From Gnetum montanum (lineage: Eukaryota; Streptophyta; Gnetopsida; Gnetales; Gnetaceae): DNA of 64,000 bases. The notes beneath the pieces were generated by a model. That model saw nothing but the letters and a program-made list of their open reading frames with translations. It was not told where the DNA came from and made no database searches. The position numbers were made by a program, and so were the translations under genes. Shown piece after piece: positions 1-10,100 of this stretch (position 1 is its first letter; every line of letters starts with the position of its first letter). Location: the NCBI GenBank assembly GCA_015680685.1, contig MNCI01028319.1:216586-280585 (forward strand), in the 5' to 3' direction.

Positions 1-717
1 AGATATCAAACCTACGCAAGGGTGTCAACCTTGAGAAAACAAATCTAAGGGTGCAAACAAACACAACATGAACCCTTAGACATGGCCTTAGAAAGATATT
101 ATGCACTGTTAAAGAACTTTCCAAGCCATGAGTTCTCCAAGGAAAGGCTAATGTACCACATCATTGATGGGCTTCGTGATGCAACAAGAGAAACCCTAGG
201 GATGTATTCCCAAGGTCAACTATACGAACTACGAACCCATCAAGTTCAAGAGCTTATTAAGCGAGTTGCAAAAGAAGAAGGAGAAATGGCTAGATGGGAG
301 AGTGTTGAAAAACATCAACAGGACCAAAGTCTCAACTTAACAAAGGTCCATAATCATAAAAAGGATAAATCAACCTATCATAAGGAGAAAGAACCATCTT
401 TTCTAGTACAACAACAATCATTAGAAGAAGTCGAGGAAAAGATCAATAGTGGGTCAACTATGATACCATATAGAAACAGGACCCACTATGATGTTTAGGA
501 CCATATAGAAACAGGACAAAACATTAGAAAATCAGAAAGAAGGGATAAGGAAAATAAGAGCTTAATGGCTAATCATATGTATGAATGCAACATATGCTTG
601 TACGATCACCCCAAGGGCCAATGCCCAATATTGTTACATTCACATGCACATTGGGGAAACACATTACATCCAGAGTTCGTACAGAGATACTGTGTTTGAT
701 CATAGTGGCAACAATCC

Positions 718-734
718 TAGTTGTGGGGGAGACC
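718..734 (+). other. Internal polypurine-tract-like motif 1 (in gag)
   Basis: TAGTTGTGGGGGAGACC resembles the 3' polypurine tract of the same element (AGTCGTGGGGGTA at 6371-6383). The equivalent site in copy 2 (29621-29638, minus) reads TAGTCGTGGGGGAAACC. It lies inside the gag frame, where it would encode x-S/L-W-G. Confidence 0.5.
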
Positions 735-1450
735 ACCACTAGACTGGAAACACCCTTCATATCATCCAAATCCAAATGCTTATCTTGTTCAACATCCTGT
801 TTCTCCAACTGGGCCAATGTGCTTTATCTCGCCACAGTACCATTCTCCTCAATACTACTAGCCCATATCTTCAACACAACCACCACCTTGTGCACCTTAT
901 ACTTCTTCTAACTTTCAACATTCTCATCCTTTCCCTCCTTATACATTGCCACCAACTATTCCTAAGGTGCCTGCACCACAGCAACAACCCACAAACGTTA
1001 CTTGTGCTACTACTGCCAACAGTAGTGAGAGGCCGCCTCAACATAAAAAACGTCCCTTCTTTAAACATGACGGTAAGAAGGGACAACATAATTCAGAGGT
1101 CACTGCACCTTCCAACTCAACACAAGTCCAACCCTGTGGTGCACCCTTACCTTCGAACCTAACGCCTCATGTAACTTTATCAGGGCCACCAACTCACACT
1201 CCAACAATAATACGACCCAATGAACACAGCCATGGAAGGCATCATGCCAATCCTTGCATACCATCTAACGGTCCCAATTATCATAGTGGGTCAACTCATT
1301 ATCCGGGAAATACATCGTACAAATTGCCTCACTAAGCCCATTATAATCAAGTGTGTGAACCCCGATGGGGTAAGTATGCCAAGTCCCAATACTTCCAACA
1401 TGCAAGGATCCTCATCTTTCAATTATTAATCCTTGCCATCCTCAACCGAT

Positions 1451-1467
1451 TAGTTATGGAGGATACC
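1451..1467 (+). other. Internal polypurine-tract-like motif 2 (gag end)
   Basis: TAGTTATGGAGGATACC sits at the end of gag, where the non-coding block starts. Equivalents are 28715-28731 (minus, family A copy 2), 35501-35515 (minus, family C) and 62081-62098 (minus, family D, reading TAGTCGTGGGGAAGACC). Confidence 0.45.
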
Positions 1468-2500
1468 CCCCATCCTAATAACAAGCAGGATTAATGACCA
1501 TTTTTTATTTTCTTTAATTTTACAACTTTTTATTTTTCAGTTTTTCATCTTTCAGTTTCTTATTTTATCTTTTTGTCTTTTTGTCTTTTTATGTTTTTTA
1601 TAAGTAATCTTGTCTATGAATAAAACACCCATGTGGATCATTGGTTGAGGTGTGTTTTATGTTATCGTGTCTCGAGTGATGAATTATTTGGAACAGTGAG
1701 CCCATTACACCCACTCATCCACTCTACAAATAAGAGGTTATATTCAAGGGTACAGTGATATTCTTGAAATTATTAAAACTTAAAATTAATTTTGTGATCA
1801 TTTTACCCAAAATGAAGAATGATGGACCAAGAGGGAATGATTAGGGTGTGACATCAAGGGGACTTGCGGATTCTCTTTGGTGATGTCTGTGGGAGTTATC
1901 ATGCAACGTGGTTGTACTAAGATCCTTGTAGATCTAATGAAAAATGGGAGTAAGAGTAATCAAAAGGGCACTCAAAATTCCAATGCTATTCTAGGGGGTC
2001 CCACTGGAAAGACATGCACCCATGCCTGAAGGTTGGTGGATTCTTTGGATTCAGTATTCAAAAAGAACGAAAAAGAATGAGAAAAGAAAAAGAAAAAAGA
2101 AGTGCCACAAAACAAAAAATCACTCCTCCCTTGAATAAAACGCCAAGTGATCGTACACCTTGTTGTTATGATACTCTCATAGTCACTCATCATGGGATGA
2201 AAGAATGCGATCACACTAATTAGAGGATGGACTTGGTCCTGATCTTGGAACGACGAGTTAATGACACCTTAATCATGCTTTACATGCAGGATTCGTTGTG
2301 CCCTAGGTCAGTTACCTCATATCCCAATCTCTACGATCCCTTCTATACTTTGTCTCATCTCACTGTTCGTGTAATTGTAGCTCATGTCGTGTGTAATATA
2401 GAATTCTTACCTCATTCCGGTGATATTTACATGTGTGTGTTTTGTGGAGTTAGTGTGGATTACATTTAACCCTTCTAGTGCCCACAGACACTTTAAGTGT

Positions 2501-2559
2501 GGTTACACAAGGGCATTATAGGTTGAAACCTGCTTTGGGGAGGACTCACTTGTGTAATC
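2501..2559 (+). promoter_or_regulatory. Conserved RNA stem-loop
   Basis: The 9 nt arms TTACACAAG (2503-2511) and CTTGTGTAA (2549-2557) pair perfectly and extend by a G-T and a G-C pair, enclosing a 37 nt loop. Families C and D have different arm sequences that still pair, with loops of 36 and 37 nt. The loop shares a TTTGGGGAGGA-like segment. Possible roles are RNA packaging, dimerisation or translation of ORF2; none can be chosen from sequence. Confidence 0.7.
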
Positions 2560-2873
2560 TTTTGTAATATTCACTTATGACATAGCTCACACACACCATT
2601 TCTTACCCTTAGTATAATTTTAATAATTTTCTTTCCCTACTACTATCCCTTTGAATAATAATGTTCCTATGTACCATTACATAACCTTTTTCTTACCACC
2701 CAAGGTTCTATTTATAAAATCCACACCATCATCATCAATTGTGCCTTTCGAATTAATGGAATTACCCTAGCAACCTTCAACATGTATCACATGTCCTAAG
2801 TTTTCAACATAGATTTCAAGAAAATCCTTTAAAAATTCGGTATTTTTGTTGTGCCTCATGTCACTAGGGCCAT

Positions 2874-2960
2874 GATATCGTGTACGTGATATCACGGCTA
2901 ACGTGATATTGCGTACGCGATGTATTGTACGCGATATCGTGTCCCTGAAACCTATAAATA
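2874..2960 (+). promoter_or_regulatory. Internal promoter-like array upstream of ORF2
   Basis: GATATC occurs at 2874, 2888 and 2933, with a degenerate GATATT at 2905, interleaved with GTACGC/GCGTAC. TATAAATA follows at 2953-2960. The 3' LTR has the same arrangement: GATATC at 6411, 6430 and 6444, then TATAAATA at 6468. The internal array lies about 470 bp before the ORF2 start, so a separate ORF2 transcript is plausible. This is an inference from motif layout. Confidence 0.55.
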
Positions 2961-3130
2961 GGTGACCGCCCTCATCACTTAGCATCATTTTTTCCATTCA
3001 CACGGGGGAGTTTTCGAATTTTTTCTCTATGACTTGCAATTGAGCGACCCTTGCTTTTCTAACTATATCTCGCTCGTTGATACTCTGATTTTAATTCCTT
3101 CTGAACCTACTTGAACCCGGAGTGTTCAGC

Positions 3131-3147
3131 TTAGTTGTGGGGGAGGG
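3131..3147 (+). other. Internal polypurine-tract-like motif 3
   Basis: TTAGTTGTGGGGGAGGG lies between the internal promoter and ORF2. The equivalents are 27141-27163 (minus, CTTAGTCGTGGGGGAGG) and 60242-60263 (minus, CTCAGTCGTGGGGGG). Confidence 0.5.
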
Positions 3148-3432
3148 ACATTTGCCGAAAAGCACCGAACATTTTTGGAATTTATCATCACCCAAAGGAC
3201 ATCATTTAGGGTAATTAACTATAACACTTGGAATAAGTGTGCCTAAAATCATTTAATCCCTAGGAATACCGGGAAACTAAAATGGGAAACCACCTAAGTC
3301 ACAGGACTCATTATTACAGTTTTTCGGGCAATATCACACGTGATAACATAAGATCATTAATTAAGACAAGTAGTAAGGTATAACCTAACTTTAAAAATAA
3401 CCTTACTAACGCTTAGCCCCGTGTGATTGCAG

Positions 3433-6219
3433 ATGGCCCCGAAACGTGGACAACAGGAAGGTCCTTCTCAAGGTGGAAGTAAACAACCTCGGAGAGGTGG
3501 AAGACAGGGTCCTACCGGACAACATGCAGAATAGGAGGAACAATCATTCAGCATTCATCAAGAAGATCCTCCTATTGTATGGTCCAGGTAGGTAGAAGGA
3601 GGAGCTGTTGCTGCGCTTGAACAGGGACAACAGCTCACGTTGCCCCAAGATTGTGTTCAGGTCATCCACGAGAAGTCCACATTCACTGCGGTGATTGTGG
3701 AATTGAAATTTGAATCATTTTCAGAGTTCGCTCCTGAGGCCGTTAGGGATCACCTCAAAGGGTCTCCCTTATGGCCTATCCTCTCTAAAAGCAATGCCTG
3801 GTACCTAGGAGAGACATACCAATTTTGGCACAATAGGGAGCAAGGCACCACTGTCAATATTTGTTGTGTGACAGTTGGCTTCTCTGCGTAGGCCATTTCG
3901 AAAGTGTTAAACCTTCTAAATATAGGGCCCATAGTTGCTCAGTTATCCACCCATTCAAAGCCCAAGGTGTGAAAGGATTAGTTGGAGAAGGCTTATGGCA
4001 GAGATAAAACATTTGGTGAGTTGACGACGGAAGAGAGGATTTACTTTAAAATTGGAACATATCACCTCTTCCCCACAAAGGACTTGAAAAGAATATCAAT
4101 GTATGCAGCTAGAGGATGTGCAGTGCTGATGGGAAAGGTTAACACTAACTTGCCCCACCTATATCTAACAGAGATCCTGAGACGATTCGAGGAACGAAAG
4201 ATAGGGAAAATGGTGCTGCCTTTTCCTTGTCTTATCAGAAAGCTTTGTCGACATGCTGGTATTTGGGGGTATACTAATGACATCCTCTGCAAGGCCCAAG
4301 CTGCTTCATATGCTGAATTGCTAAAGGCACCAGCTCCAAGGAAAAGCACTGGCGAAGAACTGGGGCTAGAATAAGAAGAAGAATAGGTGACTGGACCAAT
4401 TGCAACTCAACTTGTAGGACTTAGCCAACCTCCAAGCACGGGTCCCAGCCAACAACAGGAAGTAGGGCCTAGCACAGGCCAGGATCAATAGCCGTTGCAA
4501 GACTACAGACCGTCGATGAGCCATCTTAGGGCCATCACTGAGACGGTCAGTTGGGGAAGCCATGATGACACAAACCTCTTTTACGTCATCGATGATGCCA
4601 TTCAGCCTACTATTTTGTTGGATCGCACAAGGGGGGAAGTATCTATTCACATAGGAGGAGGGGAAAGTAGATGGTCACAACAGATCTTAGGAAACGTAGC
4701 ATCTTTCCAGGTGCAATTAGAAACTGGTGAAGGGGCCACAATGGTAGTCATGCAACACCAGAATGTCGCGGGAGCTATAGAAGTGGTCGCAGACCACATC
4801 AAACAATCCTTTTACGTACTTGTTGTGTGACCGACAGATTTCACAAGAGCAAGAGATGCTCAAACTTTGGCCGGGACCTCAATGACTCCTGCAGAACATG
4901 AGGATGCGCTTGATAGATTGCTCCAAACAGGGTAAGTAATGATGTCCCTGTTTGACATCCCTCAGGATGTTATAGCAATTTATTCAGACCTCATTTCCAC
5001 AAAGGGAAAGCTGGTCTTAATAGAAGTGAGGCCTGAGCATGCTGAAGCTGAAGTGCAGAAACTACAAAAGTAACTCATGGCCTTACAAGCAGCATAGCGG
5101 GACCCTCTACAATTCGTTCCTACAGACTAGCTAGATAATTTTAGAATTGAGAAATTAACCAAGCTAATAGCGAAAAATAAAAGGGTGGTTGATGAAAAAG
5201 AGAAGGTTGTTTGGGATGCCTCTGTAGCAGAGGGGCAAACTCATGCACATCTTAAGGCACTTAAGGCCTTACAAGAAGAAAACAAGCAGCTGGTTGTAGA
5301 CAACCTTAGGTTGACCACTGCGGAAAAGCAGAAGAACGTTCTCGAGGAACACTTCCATCAATTACGAGAAAAATTCATCCAGGTCAACCGAGACGTAAGC
5401 CGTTTAGCTAGAGAAAATCGAACCCTCTCGATGGAGGAGGTACACACCATTCGTCAAAAGTTAGCTATTGAGATAAGCGCGTGGCAAAATGAGGCTAAAC
5501 AACTTGAGAAGCTGAAGGAGCACTTCTGCGATTAGGTGGGGATGTATAAAAAAATCCTTGAAAAGGAGATCTATATGGCCAAGGCCCAAATCAACACTAT
5601 CAGTGCTCAACACATTGACTGGTGGGCCATATTGGACACATATGCCTTCGCCCACCAAGCGGAAGTTAAGAGCTGGGACTTGCAGATTCAGGATTTAACA
5701 GAATACATGGAATTGACAAATCTGAGATATGCCAACCTTGCCATGTTAATAGCAGGACGCCTGAGGATAGAGCTCGAGTAGCAGGTAGTAGCCACCCACA
5801 TCAAATACGAAGCAAACTTTGCAGAGCGTAAGAAGCTGTTGGAAAAATTGGAAGTTGCAAATTCTAAACTTGAGGTGGTAAAAGCCAGCTACCAAGGATA
5901 GAAAGGTGCTGCAACGGACTTGGCTCAATGGCTAGCAGAGTTTCAAGAGTACAAGGATAAAGCCAGAGCCTATGAAGAGGAACGAAGGGTGTTTGCGGCT
6001 TGGTATGTCAAGGTCAACCAAATGTTTTTGCAACTACCCTCTCTGTGGGAAGTGTCGACTTCGTCAAACGTTGGAACATTAGCATGGATGGCACAAGACC
6101 CTTGGACCAAAGAGGAGAAGCTCTAGGCCATCATTCAATGCCATCAAACCTCAAAACCTAGAGCACAAGACAAAGGGAAGGCACCAATGGAGGAGCCACC
6201 GCCATCAGGAACTACATGA
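3433..6219 (+). pseudogene. ORF2, long coiled-coil retroelement protein (decayed)
   Basis: One reading frame runs 929 codons from ATG 3433 to TGA 6217 with no frameshift, interrupted by 17 stop codons (for example 3532, 3889, 4372, 4828, 5533, 5779, 6124). The N-terminus is basic (MAPKRGQQEG, then RRGGR). A globular part follows with WYLGETY near 3799 and a Phe/Leu-rich segment (3982-4374) that resembles the putative plant transposon domain found in env-position ORFs of Athila elements; that match is from memory. Residues from about 5150 to 6120 form long coiled coils. The ATG is directly preceded by GATTGCAG, a good splice acceptor. A homologue lies at 57160-60065 in family D and a shortened one at 26243-26839. 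Function unknown. Confidence 0.7.
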
Positions 6220-6370
6220 GTTCCAAAATTTTTGTAGATGTAGAACATTCTGTGTGTTGTATCTTTGTTTTGTTTTCATTTCACACTGCGGCATAATCCC
6301 ATTTTCCCATCTAATAATCCCATACCTATCCATTGTGTAATCATTGTAACTTGAGGACGAGTTTTCATTC

Positions 6371-6383
6371 AGTCGTGGGGGTA
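6371..6383 (+). other. 3' polypurine tract
   Basis: AGTCGTGGGGGTA directly precedes the LTR start TGATGAGT, the expected place for the plus-strand primer of an LTR element. Confidence 0.75.
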
Positions 6384-7185
6384 TGATGAGTTGTCATTTA
6401 GGGCAACCACGATATCACATGATAGTTGTGATATCGCATATGTGATATCGCGACCTGCCTCAATGTCTATAAATAAGAGGCGGCTTTCCTAGTTTTAGGC
6501 ACTTAGATTTAGACCTTAGCTAGACTCTGGCAGTTTTATCCCTCTAGAGATAGAATTATTTTCCAATGTATACTTGCAGTGTGGTGATTGTAATTGTACG
6601 GCATCCTTATTCAAGTGTGACGTACTTGGACATGCACATGACCGAAAATAAAGATCGAGATTACTTCATCATTGCAACATTCACTTAGATTAATTATTTA
6701 ATTGTTATTATTATTTACTGCTTTCCTAGTTAATCTCTTCTCACCCTTATCTCACGTTAAAACGTGGAATGAGTACGACTTGATTACTAGCATTTAAGTG
6801 TGACTACTTGGTACCTAGGATCTGCACTTGGTAATCCTAGTGGTAGTCATGCACGAAGTCCAAGATGTGTATGGATAATCAAGGAACGGATGCTCATCGC
6901 ACCTAGGCTAGATTAGATTCTCTTACCCTTTCTCTCTTAGCTTAGATAATATTACTTTCCATTGCCTTCAGGAGTAGCATTAGATTAGAAACCCATCATA
7001 CACCTCACTCTGGACTAAACCATACGTGACAAAGCTAATACTAGTCCAGGTGGGAAGACATCGAACTGTGACCTAAGGCTAATTGTCTAGATGCCACAAC
7101 TAGTCCGTCTGTGGAGTTCGACCAAATCACGCGTGTAACGCTCATATTCGTATGGTTGAGTGTAGGGGTACCTCGCCACTCATCA
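6384..7185 (+). repeat. 3' LTR of family A copy 1
   Basis: The LTR is 802 bp and ends in the inverted repeat TGATGAGT...ACTCATCA. U3 holds a GATATC array (6411-6449) and a TATA box TATAAATA (6468-6475). It matches the LTRs of copy 2 at 25101-26066 and 30750-31711 in reverse orientation. The target-site duplication cannot be tested because the 5' end is outside the window. Confidence 0.85.
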
Positions 7186-10100
7186 AACTTCATATTGGTT
7201 TTTCTATCATCAACTTCAACACATTTTGTCTTTTCTTAGAATCTTTTTTTTTCTTGAGCAAAAAAGGATAAGCATTAAAAAAATGTGCTTCACGATGGTA
7301 AAAGTTGTAAGAATTGGAAAGATTATAATATGTAATTGGTTGAATATGTGTCTTTCCTCTTGCTTGTAATACCAATTTCTTTTTACAATTGAGAAAATTG
7401 ATTTTACCACAAATTTTTTTTTCCTACAAAAACCAAAAGTTATAAAAATAGACTCCATATGCTTTATGAGATCAAGAAGACTAATAATTTCTTGTTTAGC
7501 TTTTTAAAAAATCAACAGAAGATTATACAACTCGATGAAACATAGAAGATTATTTGGCCGAGAGCATTTTTTTCTTTTTCAAATTAGTGAATTTCTATTT
7601 ATTTACTAAGAATTGATTTTCATGTTTGAAAAAAAAAATCAAAACTAGTGTTAAATCATTCTTACAATGGCTATGGTTCAGCCCTAAATTTTGTGTTGGC
7701 AAGTAGTGAGTCATTACATACCCATAGGAATTCCCTTGAAAAAGTTCATCTCTTGGTCCATGATTATGATGATGATTATTTATTTTCCATGAAAAACTCC
7801 AACTAATACATATCTATAATAATTTCATGAAAAAGTTATCTTTAGTGTTGTGATAATAATTATTTATTTTCTGTGACAAACTAGCCAACTAGTTAGCCCC
7901 CTAGGCAAAATTAGCAAAATATAATGTATCACATACATAAAAGAAATTAAGATGATGAGGTTTGTTAAAATAAATGTAAGAGTTGCAAGGTAATTTTGAA
8001 ATTTTTTAAATTTATAAAATATTTAAATAATATTTTTATAAAGATTAATTGAGAATCCTTGGAGCTTTATTTTGTAAGTTTAAAGTTTTATAGTATGATG
8101 TTTCATATTGTAAGTGAAAATCACAATTGCTCTTTAATTTAGCAGTTATTAAGATTCATGGTAGATTAAAACTAATTATTTAACTATATAATTAAAGAAA
8201 ATTTATAATTCAATATTTGTTAATGATGAACAGACATTAGATAGCTTGTGTGTTAACATGTAAAGCAAAAAATTGTGTCATCTTGAGAATATATGAAAAA
8301 ATTGATTTTTAGTTTAATTTATGAAGGGATGGAACTTTTTTATATTAATTTCTTTGTTAAAATACTTAAAATACTGTTCATTTTAGTTTTATTTGATGCA
8401 TTTTGTGTGTGTGATGTGATGGGTAGAGACGTCTTTGGGTTTTATTTTTTATTTTTTTGTGAGGTGGGAGGGAGGATTGATTTTGGACAAAAAAGAGAAT
8501 AATAATTTTTAAAAAATGAGTACATCATATGAACAACATAGAAAAGAGAGTCTAAACAAAAAACCCAATGATTTTGGGGATGCCTTTTAAGTTTTCATCA
8601 TTGCAATCAATTTTGAAAATCCTCCTCTTTAGAGTAGGAAAAGGATCATGCCTCCCTTATTTAGAAGTACTGTCATAGGTTTTCACTTCTTGCTAAAGAA
8701 TTTCTTGTAAAAAGAAGGAGAAAACTATCTCTAAAGACAAGAAAGCATCACTTAGAAATAATAAATAGATAGCAGTAGAAACTGAAAGCTTCCCCACCAT
8801 GAGCTTTCAAAACAAAAAGAAATTAATATTGCAAGAAGTAAATAACTTGATTAGCTTTCATTAGAAGTTGTAATTGAAAAGAAACATCTTTAAGAATATG
8901 ATATTTAACTCTTAAGAAGGGTCATAGTTATACTCTTGTTGCTAGAAAATAATTGCAAATAGAATAGAGAACAAGTGGCCAAAGATACTTCCTAAATGTA
9001 AAGAAAGGAATTAGCCAAAGCATGTTGATCACTAAGAATTATATCATTAACGTTAGTTGAAAGTTGTTATTGATTTTAGATATCCATTTCCAAGCATGCT
9101 ATGCAACTAGACATTAAAAAAAACATAAGAAAATAATTCTTCACTTCTACAAAGAAGATATTGAGGAGAAACAATTGCTATACAGATTAGAGGTAGAGTA
9201 AACTATATAGTGATGAAATTGTTTTCATTTTTGAATTAGTCAAAAATATATTAGATCTTATTTTATTTATAAGTTATTAAGTATTTAAATTATTGCGTTA
9301 ATTTTTAATTATTATATATTGAATCTTGTTATTGTATATTGAGGTGGATGTATCGTTTAATATACAAGATGCTAAAACTTAAATTTATTCATAGAATGGT
9401 CTTAGATTTCTAGATAGAAATTTTAGCATAGTAGATAGTACAAGTATTGAAGATTTTATTTAACAATGTCTTAATTAACAATGTTTCTCAAAGATTTAGT
9501 GCAAAGATAAAGTTTATAGGAAGAAATAATGAATACTAATAAAATACAAATATTTTTATTAAGCATTTATGTAGTCAAATTGTTTAAGAGATTGCACCAT
9601 TTCATAATATATTTATTTACAGAGAGAATGTTAACAATTTTCTTACATTTTGGCCAGTGTGTAGAATGATTTAGAAGGCTTTTAGTTCTTCCTTTTGCAT
9701 TTGACATCAAGTTCCTTGGATGTTGTGTTGAATGAAATTGCTTTTTCTTGGTCAAATTTTTGTTTGGATGATAGAGGAGGTTGCTTTTTTTTTTTTAAAT
9801 ATCATTGTAGGATTACTTCATCATTGTGATATTTGTGAGTCAATAACAATAAGGACACATTTTGGTCATCTTTAGCATCCTTAATGGCTCAAAAACTATC
9901 TACATGAATATGTGAACTAGTTTCAATAGATTTTCGCCCTCTATTTCTCTGATAACTTTTTTTTTTACTTTTTCTCTTCCTTCTCAAATCTTGTTGTTGA
10001 TCCTTGGCTCCATGATCATTTTTACTTCCTTCTTTCTTGGACATTCTTTAAGCCATTTAGGTATTGTTTGCACTCTAGCTTGAGTTGCCTCCAATCACCA

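Larger units (their letters stand above)
1..1494 (+). pseudogene. Retrotransposon gag remnant (family A copy 1)
   Basis: The frame opening at position 1 continues to about 1494 with scattered stop codons and a probable late frameshift. Residues from 82-498 look like the C-terminal half of a retrotransposon gag domain, followed by a charged linker. A variant zinc knuckle, CNICLYDHPKGQC, lies at 586-624; it is C-x2-C-x3-H-x4-C, one residue shorter than the usual CCHC. A Pro/Gln/His/Asn-rich tail follows (about 740-1480). Gag would package element RNA in cytoplasmic particles. The N-terminal part is outside the window but is present in copy 2. Stops such as those at 496, 697 and 703 make this copy non-functional. 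Confidence 0.75.
1495..3432 (+). other. Conserved non-coding block between gag and ORF2
   Basis: About 1.9 kb without a credible coding frame. It begins with a T-rich tract (1500-1600) and contains a conserved stem-loop (2501-2559), a promoter-like palindrome array with TATA box (2874-2960) and a polypurine-like motif (3131-3147). The same order is seen in copy 2 and in family D (60066-62080, minus), so this is an organised leader for ORF2 and not random filler. Short ORFs inside it are not conserved. Confidence 0.7.
1..7185 (+). mobile_element. Family A LTR retroelement, copy 1, 5' end outside window
   Basis: This is the 3' part of a plus-strand LTR element. In order it holds a gag remnant, a 2 kb non-coding block, a long ORF2, a polypurine tract and a 3' LTR. 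A second copy lies inverted at 25101-31711, and the two match through gag, non-coding block, ORF2 ends and LTR. No protease, reverse transcriptase, RNase H or integrase lies between gag and ORF2, so the copy is non-autonomous. The primer-binding site seen in copy 2 matches tRNA-Asp, as in Athila-type Ty3/Gypsy elements. Assignment to Ty3/Gypsy is inferred from that site, the gag type and the related family D copy that carries a Gypsy integrase. Confidence 0.85.

Noticed and set aside
585-1429. Overlapping ORFs in other frames of gag (585-911, 776-1162, 1220-1429)
   Set aside because: The frame starting at position 1 gives the zinc knuckle and the Pro-rich tail that are conserved in copy 2; the others are shadows.
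7216-7458. Minus-strand ORF of 80 codons
   Set aside because: Low-complexity Lys/Phe/Ile composition from AT-rich DNA, no motif.
8293-8502. Plus-strand ORF of 69 codons with hydrophobic content
   Set aside because: Phe/Leu/Val-rich only because of T-rich DNA; no homology or context to support a membrane protein.
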